From Bacteroidaceae bacterium (GTDB lineage: Bacteria > Bacteroidota > Bacteroidia > Bacteroidales > Bacteroidaceae), in the NCBI GenBank assembly GCA_017560125.1, contig JAFYOS010000018.1:1-64000 (forward strand): a DNA stretch of 64,000 nt, in the 5' to 3' direction. Under the pieces are notes generated by a model. The model was given only the letters and a program-made list of their open reading frames with translations, ran no database searches and was not told the origin of the DNA. This document shows positions 37,137-46,500 of the stretch, piece by piece. The translations under genes were made by a program, and so were the position numbers. Position 1 is the first letter of the stretch. Every line of letters begins with the position of its first letter.

Positions 37137-39641
37137 TTATATTCTCACCAACTTGCCATCCTTGAATGCCACTCGATAGGAAGCACCCTTCTTGGTGGCA
37201 AACGACAGTGTAGCGTCGCCGTATCGGAGGTTGCAGCGTGAGCCGCTCTTCGAATTTACGACAACCTCCATCAGCTTGCCCTCGCTCCATATTATCTCCA
37301 CTTCGAAGCCTCCCTTGGCACAGATACCTGCAATGCGGCCCTCGCTCCATGCATCGGGTAGTGCCGGCAACAGGTGTATGAATCCCATGTGGCTCTGCAT
37401 GAGCATTTCGGTGATGCCGGCTGTTCCACCGAAATTACCGTCAATCTGGAAGGGAGCGTGTGTGTCCCACAGGTTATCGAGCGTACCGTTCTTCAGTAGG
37501 TTGCCAAAGAGCGTATAGGCGTGGTTGCCGTCGTGCAGACGTGCCCACTGGTTCAGTTTCCAGCCCATGCTCCAGCCTGTAGCGCCGTCGCCACGATGCT
37601 CAAGCACCACCTTCGATGCCTCGGCAAGCTCGGGGGTTGTTACGGGCGATACGGTGCGTCCGGGGTGCAGACCAAACAGATGGTTCACATGACGATGCTG
37701 GTCTTTGGGGTCGTCGATATCCTTGCTCCATTCCATCAACTGACCGTAGCGGCCAATCTTGTAGGGTGCAAGGTTCTTCAGCACGTTTGCCCACTCTTTG
37801 CGCAGCTTGGCATCGGTGCCCATCACCTTGCTGGCCTCTATGGCATCGAGCAAAATCTCGCGTATGACGGCATGTACATAGGTCGCTCCGCTGTCTATGG
37901 GACCGTGCTCGGGCGATGTAGAGGGTGCGGCGGTATATGTGCCATCCTCGCGTTTCCACAGATAATCGACGGCAAATATCGCACTGCTCTTTATGATGTC
38001 GTATCCTATCTCCTTCAGGAATTTATTGTCGCGTGTGTAGTCGTAGTAGTCCCACACATGTGTGGCGAGCCAAGGGCCTGCCATAGGGTTGAAATTCCAC
38101 GACATATCGTAGCTGCTGAAGGGTGATGTAAATCCGAATATATTACCCGATATACCGGCTGTCCATCCGCGTGCGCCATAGTATGATTGGGCAGTCACAG
38201 CGCCCGGTTTTATCAGGGTGCGAATGAAATCCACTAACGGAAGCACACATTCGTCGAGGTTGGTGGCACATGCGGGCCAGTAGTTCATCTGCAGGTTTAT
38301 GTTGTTGTGGTAATCGATGCGCCACGGGCCATCGACGTTGTTGTGCCACATACCCTGCAGGTTGGCGGGCATGTTGCCGGGACGCGAGCTTGCGATGAGC
38401 AAGTAGCGGCCAAACTGGAAATAGAGGCGCTCAAGACCGTAGTCGGCCTTTCCCTTGCGGTAGCTTGCCAGTCGCTTGGGGGTGGGAAGGTCGTTCACAC
38501 CGGGATATTCGAGCGTCATGGGGGCGTTGGGGTTCAGGTCGAACTGCACACGACCGAAGAGCGCCGAGTAGTCGGCATAGTGCTCTTTGAACAGCGCGTC
38601 GTAGCCCTTGGCAACAGCGTTCTTCATCCACTCGCCTGTGGTCTCGTCGGGGTTCACACCAACGTAAGCCTTCGGATCCTTGAAATCGGGGTTGAAATTT
38701 ATTTTGTAGTCGGTGTCGGCGGTTACATAGAAAATAACATCGTCGGCGCCATTTATGTATATTTTACCGTCCTTGATGGTGGTGGTACCGCCCTTTGCTA
38801 CGCTCTCGATGCGCAGGGTATATTGCATGCCGTTGTTATCGAGTGCGCCTTTGTATATAAGGCCGTTTGCGTCGCTCTTCTGTATGCTGCCCTCCGATAC
38901 GGGGTTGGGTGCGTAGCTGAAGACGAGGTTCTGTTTGCCGGGCTTGTCGGCGCTGTATCGCATCACCAGCACATTGGCGGGGTACGAGGTGAAGTAGCGA
39001 CGTATGTAGTTGATATCGTCTTTTTCGTACTGCACAACGGCGAGTGCCGAGTCGATCGACAGGGCGCGTGAGTAGTCGCCCATGCCCACGAGGCTGTGGC
39101 CTGTTTCTATATAGAATTCGCCCATTGTGGTGAAATTACCGAAGCGGAAGGGCTTTTCTTCGGCATATTCATAGGCTGCGGTGCTGTTGAAATTCTCGCG
39201 TGTGAGCTTGGCGGCCTTTGCATCGTCGCCATCGATGAATGCCTGTCGTATATCCTTGAGCAGATGTGCCGATTTTTTGTTTACGTTCCAATAGTATTCG
39301 GCACCGCCCGATGTATTGGGGCCTCCGCGCCACAAGGTTTTTTCGTTGAAGGTTATTCGTTCGGCCTCCACTGAGCCCATGATGTTGGCGCCGATGCTAC
39401 CGTTACCTATGGGAAGCGATTTCGATTCCCACTCCTGGTCGAAATTGTAGTTTACACCGCCGGCTGTTTCGGGCTTGCCTTTGCCACGCCACAGATCGGG
39501 GCGACCGCCATACCATACGGCACGTCCTTTAAGGCTGGTGGGCTGGTCGAACCATACTGAAAGGCCATGTGTGTAGTCTGTCTGCGCCTGTATGAATGTG
39601 CTTGCAAGCAGGCAGGCTATTATCGTCTTTATTTTTTTCAT
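37137..39641 (-). CDS. GH95-family alpha-L-fucosidase
   Basis: GH95 enzymes invert and remove alpha-1,2-linked L-fucose from mucin and milk-type glycans (some act on L-galactose). The 834-residue product has a signal peptide (to about residue 19, FIQAQ), an N-terminal beta domain with WESKSLPIGNGSIGANIMG and RITFNEKTLWRGGPNTSGG, and the (alpha/alpha)6 barrel. Active-site motifs are HNNINLQMNYWPA with the two Asn, SPEHGPIDSGATYVH with Glu578 as likely general acid, and GATGWSMGWKLNQWARL. The length is typical. It starts 10 nt after the CotH-kinase gene ends, so the two form an operon. No sorting tail is seen, so it is probably periplasmic. Confidence 0.92.
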   Translation of the reverse strand: MKKIKTIIACLLASTFIQAQTDYTHGLSVWFDQPTSLKGRAVWYGGRPDLWRGKGKPETAGGVNYNFDQEWESKSLPIGNGSIGANIMGSVEAERITFNEKTLWRGGPNTSGGAEYYWNVNKKSAHLLKDIRQAFIDGDDAKAAKLTRENFNSTAAYEYAEEKPFRFGNFTTMGEFYIETGHSLVGMGDYSRALSIDSALAVVQYEKDDINYIRRYFTSYPANVLVMRYSADKPGKQNLVFSYAPNPVSEGSIQKSDANGLIYKGALDNNGMQYTLRIESVAKGGTTTIKDGKIYINGADDVIFYVTADTDYKINFNPDFKDPKAYVGVNPDETTGEWMKNAVAKGYDALFKEHYADYSALFGRVQFDLNPNAPMTLEYPGVNDLPTPKRLASYRKGKADYGLERLYFQFGRYLLIASSRPGNMPANLQGMWHNNVDGPWRIDYHNNINLQMNYWPACATNLDECVLPLVDFIRTLIKPGAVTAQSYYGARGWTAGISGNIFGFTSPFSSYDMSWNFNPMAGPWLATHVWDYYDYTRDNKFLKEIGYDIIKSSAIFAVDYLWKREDGTYTAAPSTSPEHGPIDSGATYVHAVIREILLDAIEASKVMGTDAKLRKEWANVLKNLAPYKIGRYGQLMEWSKDIDDPKDQHRHVNHLFGLHPGRTVSPVTTPELAEASKVVLEHRGDGATGWSMGWKLNQWARLHDGNHAYTLFGNLLKNGTLDNLWDTHAPFQIDGNFGGTAGITEMLMQSHMGFIHLLPALPDAWSEGRIAGICAKGGFEVEIIWSEGKLMEVVVNSKSGSRCNLRYGDATLSFATKKGASYRVAFKDGKLVRI

Positions 39642-39651
39642 AAGATATTAT

Positions 39652-42600
39652 TTATAGTTTCACTTTTATTGTCTTGTTTTTTGTGCGGACAATGTATATT
39701 CCATTGTCGAGGGCAATCGTTTCGCCCGAGTAGTTGTCTATTTCTCTTACAAGTGCTCCCGAAACAGTGTAGATATATACACTGCCGTTCTCTGCACCTG
39801 TTACGGTAATGCTGTTGCCATTCACCTTGATGTCCACCTCTGTGCCGGCAACCGAAACAATATCTGTTGCGATATTTATTTCAAACTGGGTATCCTTTAT
39901 TCGTTTTTCCAGATTTATGCCATCGACAACGAGAATATCCTTCATTTCTACCGTATAGGGCTCTTCGGCTGTATATTGGCTGCTGTTTACTGTTACATTG
40001 AAAATGGGACTGTCGTATGCAAACGGAGTTCCGTTCTTGTTGTATGCCACAATGCGGTAGTGCTCATTTGTAATCTGTGCGATCACCACGGTATCTCCCT
40101 GCATGCTGTTTTGTGCAGAAACGCTTTCAATGGATATATTTGCAGGGACTGTTATGTCGGCTTGTATTGCTTTTATATCTTCTTCAGCCTCATTGTGCAG
40201 GAAGAGAGGGATGTCGATGACATTTTCCGTATCGTTTCCATCAAGCGCCACAAGTGTTGCCTTGGAAACAGGTTTGTTGTAGTGGTACAGCGATGGAACA
40301 GGGTCGCTGTTTGCGAGCAGTGTAGCTGTTTTCTCCAGGTCGTCCTCATCTATATTTCCGTTGCTGTCGCAGTCGGCGTTCTTCATGCTGAGCCCGTTGT
40401 TATCTATATTGCCATTAAGATAATCGGTGAGCAAAGCAACGTCGCGTATCGTCAGCAGGTCGTTGCAGTCGATGTCGCCCAGCAGTGTGTGGATAAGGTC
40501 TGTGATGTCGTATTTCTTTAGGTTCGAAGCTATATGGTCGTGACGTTTCTGCATCCAGTTCTGCATCTTTTTAATGCTTGTACCATATTCGTTTCCGTCG
40601 CCCCACAGAGTATAGTTGTTCTCGAACGATGTCTCCACAAAAGAGTAGTAGTCACTTATGTACTCTTTGACCTCCTTAATGTGTTTTGCATCGATAAATT
40701 CTTTCCACACCTTGTAGTAGTGTGCAAGGAATTCTTCGTTGTTCATCAATGCCTGGAAGAAATCTTTTCCGTGTCCGCCCATTGAGAGCAACTGCAGCTT
40801 GTAGTCTATATTAAAGTAGCTTCCTGTGTTCTCGTAGCCGAACGCCCAGTCGAAATCCCACAATGGTCCGAACATGATTTTCGATTCGGGTGAGTAGAGG
40901 TCGGCCTTCCATAAATATGTGCTTTTTGGGTGGCACAGCTCCTTGTTGAGCACAAGTTCATTTACAAAAATGAAGCGTGCGGCAACATCAAGGTCGAGAT
41001 ATTTGCCCAGCTCGCCATTGTTGTAGTAGAGAGCATCTTCGAATCTTGCGAAATCTTCCTGAATGGCATTGAATTTGGCCTCTCTCACCTCTTCGTTGTA
41101 GTCGAAAAGGTCGGGGTCCTTGATGTTTACAGGCAGATAGTATTTGTCCGACCTGAATTTGAAATCCTCGTCGTAGTACGAATCGAGCTCAAGTATGTAT
41201 CCAAGATCTTCATCCTCATCTACACTGTTGTTGCTCAGGCCGATGTGTTCGGTAAACATGTAGCTTCCTTTGTATTCGCCATTGATGTAGAGCTCTACGG
41301 GGATGATGTGGTTGGTGTAGGGTACATCGATAAGCTGTCCCACCTTCATGGCTATGGCGTTGGCCATGAGCGCTCCACTTTGTGCATTGGCAAGCAACAC
41401 CCAGCTTTTTCCTTTTGTAAGGCCGAAGGGTTTCACCTTCGAGGCGAATTTCAGCCTGTATGGCTTCTTGGCATAACCCCATGTCGAGTTGCCACGACCC
41501 TTAATCTGTACTGAATCGACGAAATCGTCGTACATGCCGAATCCTGTAATGCTTATTTTTGCATCGAGGTATCTCTCTTTGTTTATGCTCGATGCAGCGT
41601 ACATCATGTCGATGTCTATGCGGGGAACCTCGCTCTTGTCCGTGAGCCAATAGGGGTTGATTGAATATATGCGTCCGAAGGGCACTTTTACATCTTTACT
41701 GATGTTATTCTGTGTCTTTATATTCATTATGACGTTGTAGCCGGGGTAGGTTACTGTATATTTCACCGATTTGGCAAAGCGGTTGCGTGTCTTTTTGCTT
41801 GTCTGCAACTGGTTGCCGATGTATGCAACAGCACGCTCCTCGCTCAACTGGAAGCTTGCCGCAAGGCTCTTGTCTATCGCATTCAGGGTGACCTCTATTT
41901 CTTCGTTTGTGCAGTCGGCAACAACATCTTCATTCAGATTGGCATTGTATTTGTTGTTAAATTTATAGGAGGTCATATAGGGCAGCTCCGGCACTTCGTT
42001 GCTTATACCTGTATATTCGCTTGTGTGGTATTTTATTGTGTTGCCCGAGGTCAATGGCACATACAGTGTGTCGCCCTCGCTGTATTGTTCTTTTGCAAGT
42101 GTGTTCAGGGGGTAGGCATCGATGCCGCCGTCTGCAAGGGATATGAATATGCACTCCTCGTCATACACATCTATGGTGTTGTAGATGACGTCTATGGTGT
42201 CTTTACCATCGTCGTCGCCTATCGGGTCGTCTATTTTTATCATGTCCTCGGTGAATTCCCAGCCCTTGGGAGTAATTCCGCTCAATGTGGGGCTGAATTC
42301 ATAGGCGCTCTGATTTGGTCGTCCGTACCACTCCAACGAAAATGCGCTTACGGGCTTTTCGAATGTGAGCTCTATGTAGTGGTATGCGTCCGGCGCGCCA
42401 TGTTTGTAATTCGAGTGGAAATAGTTGTTCAGCACTCCGTCGTTGAGTGCTGGCAGTCCATCGCCGTCTTTATTATTGAATTCGTTATAGTCGCAATTCG
42501 CGGTAGCTGTATATGCTATGGGGTTGCCATCGGCATCGAGCACTCTGAACTCGCCGAGCACGAAGTAGCAGAAGCCATTTGTCTTGTTGACGGGCTGGTT

Positions 42601-43350
42601 GGTCTCGATGACAGTGAAACGTACTCCTTCTGTATCGTAGTCGAGGTCGTATAGCTTTGTTTTTGCGTAGTTCTGCGTTACTGTCACTCCGTTTTCCTCG
42701 GTGGTGACAACGTTGCCTCCGTTTGGTGTCGATATTGTGTAGTTCCAAGGAACTATCTTTATCATGTCTTCGGTAAATTCGTAGCCCTTGGGGGTAATTC
42801 CGCTCAATGTGGGGCTGAATTCATAGGCGCTCTGATTTGGTCGTCCGTACCACTCCAGAGAAAATTCGCTTATGTTTTTTTCGAATGTAAGCTCTATGTA
42901 GTGGTATTCGGCTGGTGCGCCATTTCCATAATTCGAGTGGAAATAGTTGTTCAGCACTCCGTCGTTCAGTGCCGACAGTCCCTCGCCGTCGTTCCACTCG
43001 TTGAATTCGTTGAAATCGCAGTTCGAGGTTACTGTATATGCTACGGGATTGCCATCGGCATCGAGCACTCTGAATTCGCCGAGCACGAAGTAGCAGAACC
43101 CGTTTGCTTTATTGGGTTGGTTGGTATCGACGACAGTGAAGCGTATTCCATCTGTCTCGGTGTCGAGCTTGTATAGCTTGGTCTTTGCATAGTTCTGTGT
43201 TACCATCACTCCGTTTTCCTCGGTGGTGACAATATTGTCGTCGTATGACGTTGATATTGTATAGTACCACGGCGCGTCTGACTGCTCGGAAGCTTGTACT
43301 CCCAATATACTCAATATGGCTGTCAGGATATATAAAAATATACGCTTCAT
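39652..43350 (-). CDS. CotH-kinase surface protein with duplicated N-terminal domain, dockerin and sorting tail
   Basis: A 1,232-residue secreted protein. Order: signal peptide (to about residue 20), two copies of a 174-residue domain (about 25-200 and 200-375, both with GEFRVLDADGNP and YHYIELTFEK), a beta-rich linker, a CotH-type kinase region (about 560-945) with QIKGRGNSTWGYAKKPYRLK and the WDFDWAFG metal-site motif (831-838), a dockerin-like pair of Ca-binding repeats (about 955-1022; GDIDCNDLLTIRD, ADCDSNGNIDEDD), a cohesin-like beta-sandwich (about 1035-1160) and a sorting tail (LDNGIYIVRTKN). CotH proteins phosphorylate secreted proteins in spore formers; in Bacteroidetes the target is unknown. 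It leads an operon with GH95. Confidence 0.82.
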   Translation of the reverse strand: MKRIFLYILTAILSILGVQASEQSDAPWYYTISTSYDDNIVTTEENGVMVTQNYAKTKLYKLDTETDGIRFTVVDTNQPNKANGFCYFVLGEFRVLDADGNPVAYTVTSNCDFNEFNEWNDGEGLSALNDGVLNNYFHSNYGNGAPAEYHYIELTFEKNISEFSLEWYGRPNQSAYEFSPTLSGITPKGYEFTEDMIKIVPWNYTISTPNGGNVVTTEENGVTVTQNYAKTKLYDLDYDTEGVRFTVIETNQPVNKTNGFCYFVLGEFRVLDADGNPIAYTATANCDYNEFNNKDGDGLPALNDGVLNNYFHSNYKHGAPDAYHYIELTFEKPVSAFSLEWYGRPNQSAYEFSPTLSGITPKGWEFTEDMIKIDDPIGDDDGKDTIDVIYNTIDVYDEECIFISLADGGIDAYPLNTLAKEQYSEGDTLYVPLTSGNTIKYHTSEYTGISNEVPELPYMTSYKFNNKYNANLNEDVVADCTNEEIEVTLNAIDKSLAASFQLSEERAVAYIGNQLQTSKKTRNRFAKSVKYTVTYPGYNVIMNIKTQNNISKDVKVPFGRIYSINPYWLTDKSEVPRIDIDMMYAASSINKERYLDAKISITGFGMYDDFVDSVQIKGRGNSTWGYAKKPYRLKFASKVKPFGLTKGKSWVLLANAQSGALMANAIAMKVGQLIDVPYTNHIIPVELYINGEYKGSYMFTEHIGLSNNSVDEDEDLGYILELDSYYDEDFKFRSDKYYLPVNIKDPDLFDYNEEVREAKFNAIQEDFARFEDALYYNNGELGKYLDLDVAARFIFVNELVLNKELCHPKSTYLWKADLYSPESKIMFGPLWDFDWAFGYENTGSYFNIDYKLQLLSMGGHGKDFFQALMNNEEFLAHYYKVWKEFIDAKHIKEVKEYISDYYSFVETSFENNYTLWGDGNEYGTSIKKMQNWMQKRHDHIASNLKKYDITDLIHTLLGDIDCNDLLTIRDVALLTDYLNGNIDNNGLSMKNADCDSNGNIDEDDLEKTATLLANSDPVPSLYHYNKPVSKATLVALDGNDTENVIDIPLFLHNEAEEDIKAIQADITVPANISIESVSAQNSMQGDTVVIAQITNEHYRIVAYNKNGTPFAYDSPIFNVTVNSSQYTAEEPYTVEMKDILVVDGINLEKRIKDTQFEINIATDIVSVAGTEVDIKVNGNSITVTGAENGSVYIYTVSGALVREIDNYSGETIALDNGIYIVRTKNKTIKVKL
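42241..43290 (-). repeat. Tandem intragenic repeat, period 522 bp
   Basis: Two adjacent 522-bp units encode the duplicated domain of the CotH-kinase protein. Long identical DNA runs occur at the same offset, for example around 42272 and 42794 where GTAATTCCGCTCAATGTGGG starts, which shows a recent in-frame duplication. Confidence 0.85.
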
Positions 43351-43503
43351 AAATAAAAATGGATTTAATGGTTATCGGAGCTTTGTAGGTCGGGGTTATC
43401 TATGTGGCCTGCAAGGAAGCGAGGATGGAATAAACAGAATTCATTGGTAACAAGAGTATTGCATGGTTTGTCGATGTGTGCAATACTGCGGTGATTGAAA
43501 AAA

Positions 43504-43550
43504 GCCCTTACCTTTGCCGCCCATAAATGGTGCTCGACAAAGATAAGGGC
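43504..43550 (-). terminator. Terminator after the third M60 gene
   Basis: On the minus strand GCCCTTATCTTTGTCG pairs with CGGCAAAGGTAAGGGC (two imperfect pairs) around a 15-nt loop, then a T-run (plus 43497-43503). It separates this gene from the downstream CotH-GH95 operon. Confidence 0.85.
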
Positions 43551-43563
43551 CTGAAATCTTATT

Positions 43564-46500
43564 TTATTCTGCGTTTCTTACAACAATCTTCTTCTTGTTT
43601 ACGATATACACGCCGGGAGCAGTAATCTTCTCTATTCTGCGTCCGGTGAGGTCGTAAATCTCCTTCTCGCCGTTCTCGTCGCACTCAATAGATTCGATGC
43701 CTACTGTCGAATCGTACACAACCGAGATGCTTGATACCGAGCTTGATGATCCAGGGAGCTTCTTGATGTTCATCTCGAAGGGTGCCAATGTGCCGGCCTG
43801 TGATGCCTTCAGATATTTGTCGCTTCCCTTGATGAAGGTGTTCAGTTTGTAGCTTGTGCCTACATACGACATCAACAGATAGTCGGTTGCCATATCCTCC
43901 TTGCTGCTTGCGCCCATTGTTACGTTGGCGGCTGTAGCATTGATGCTGCCTCCGTTGGCCACTGCGAACATGGGGGTGTTCACCGCAAATTCGGTCTTGG
44001 CGAGTGTGAGGGTGCTCACTCCGTCAATCTTGCCGAACTGATAGGGAGCAGCCACTGTAATTTCGCTGCCGGGGGTGAAGGGGAGTGCCAAGGGGCGTAC
44101 ATCGTCGGCCTCGGCGTTGATGTCGGTGTAGTTCACCGCAGCGGCAGTAAACTGCTCGGGTACATAGTATATCGAGCCATAGTACATGTCGAACTGCTTG
44201 CAGTTACCATCCTTGTCGACCACGTTGCTGCCGGCTGTTGCGGCTGTCGCAGCGTCGAGGCTTGTGTAATATACGGCATTGCTCTGTGCAAGCATCTCCT
44301 TGCTCTTTGCAATCCATTTGAGTGCATCGGCACAATCCTTCAGGTCGATGAACGACGCTGTCTGCTCGCCACCGATGAACAGGTTGCTGTCGTCGGCCAT
44401 CTGCTTGCCATAGGGCTTTCTGCCAAAGGGCTCGCCGGCTGTCGATGCAAGCAGTGCGTTGTCGCACTTCGCAACCTTCTCCAGACGGTAATAGATTTTG
44501 TTGTTGCTGCTCATCTTGGGATATGTAGCTGTACCGTTGAAATTAGCTGTACCGTTCGAGATAGAGAAACCGAGCTTTGTGGTGTCGAGGTGCAATGTAT
44601 ATTTTACAGCCTCGCTGCCACCCATTGCTTCGATGTATGAGCTGCCATAGAGAGCGCAGCTGCTGCCGGCGTTGAATATGTAGTATTCGTTCTCAGCACC
44701 GGTGGGGATGAATGCCCACATCATGTAGTCGTCATCTTCACCCTTCACAGGCTCCTTGTGTACCACGTAGTTGAGATATCTCTGTGCAGAACGCTCAACC
44801 GACAGGTATTTGCTGTTGTCGGGGTTGTAGATGTAGTACCATGTGATACCCTCGGTGATGTCGCCGGGATAGCTGGGGATTACACCATACGCACTCTGTA
44901 TTGCTGTTATCGCTGCAAACAGCTTCTCGGCAGCAGCGGCATAGTCCTGAACCGAACTGGTGGCGCGAACAGCCTCGGTCGATGCGGTTTCTGCCACAAG
45001 CGCAGCTGCAAGGTTGTAAATGTTCTCGTCCTTCACAAGGATATTTTCGTTGAGCACGTAGTTGCCGCCTGCAAGCTCGTCGGCCTTCAGCAGCTCGCCG
45101 GTTATCTCCTTGGCGGTTGTGATAGCCGAGTCGATAAGCTGGGTGTCGTATGCGCTCTGGTTGTCCTCGGCCACTCTTATAGCCCACCAGCTGCTCTGTG
45201 TCTTGTACTCCTGTCCCTGGATGGTGTTGTCGCTCTTCAAGGCAACGCAGTTACCATGTTTGTTATCCTGCTCCAAGTACAAGTAACCGTTCTGGAGCGA
45301 TACAATGCGGAACTGTATTGCCGAAGCCTTGTCGGTGGTGACGGTTCCGGGGTTGTTCTTGGGCATTGACGCTATGTAGAAGCCACTCTGGTTCTTTACG
45401 TAGTAGAGGCTGTCGTCGGTTGTCACGAACATCCATTTTTTACCCGCGTTGGAGTTACCACCCTTCGATACATTGAATACCGAAGCGTTGGCGTTGAGCA
45501 GGTTCTGCGAATTGCTCTTGGTAATCAGGTTGTAGTAGTTCTTGGGCTGTATCTTTATTATCGAATTCGATGTGTAGATCTTGCTCAGCTCGTTGTCGAT
45601 GAGTGTAAGATACTCGCCATAGGTGTGTGCGCTCTGGTCGGCGTTGTCAACGGCAGCCTGTGCCTCTGCTTTCAGCTCGGCAAGGCGGGCTGTCTTTTCG
45701 GGATAGTAATATCCTACCTTGTTGGAGTTCTTGTCGGTATATTTTGTGTAGTACTCGATGGTGGTGAGTGCATATTTGAGCGCTTTGAGCTCGGCATCGG
45801 CACCTGTCTCGGCGTAAGGTTTCAGTACAACCTCGTCGCCGTCACCCTCGGCTGCCACAATCTTGATGCCGGGGTCGGCTGCAAGCGCTTCGGGGATTGT
45901 GAATTTGTGGGTGTTCGACATGGCCTTGTATTCGCCCTTGCCGTTGTACACCTTGAAACCTACCGCGCCGGTACCCTTCTCGATGATGATGGTCTTACCG
46001 ATTTTTGTGTAGCTGTAGCCTACTGCCTCGGGAGCTGCGCCGGGTGCAAAGTATGTGTACTGACCAACCTCGCCGCACTGTCCGATTGCAAGGTCGCTCT
46101 GGAACTTATTGCCGGTGCCACCGTCTGTTCGTGCGATGGGCTCGATGCGGTCCTCGATGAACTCGATGGCGGGTGCCTTGCGGCTGTATGTGGCCATCTT
46201 GGCAAGTGTCTTGTCTATCATCTCTTGTGTCACGGTGAGGTCTTTCCATGCAGCCTCCTTGTCGGTGAGCTGGTGGATGGGACGGAAGTATCCCCATACC
46301 TTGAAGAATTCGGTGAGGTCCATATTGGCTGCCTCGCAGCACTTCTCGGCAAAGTGGAGGATGTCCTTGTTACCCTGTACGTGTGTGGGCGATACATCGA
46401 TACCGTCTTCGCGCAGCAGAGCGAACAATTTGGGATAGAACTCGGTGTCGTTACCTGCCATGTGGAAGTATTCGTACAACTGCCACCATATTCTCATTCG

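Noticed and set aside
39652-43350. Cellulosome scaffold
   Set aside because: Dockerin and cohesin-like folds are present, but no array of cohesins or cellulases exists here and the kinase core does not fit a scaffoldin.
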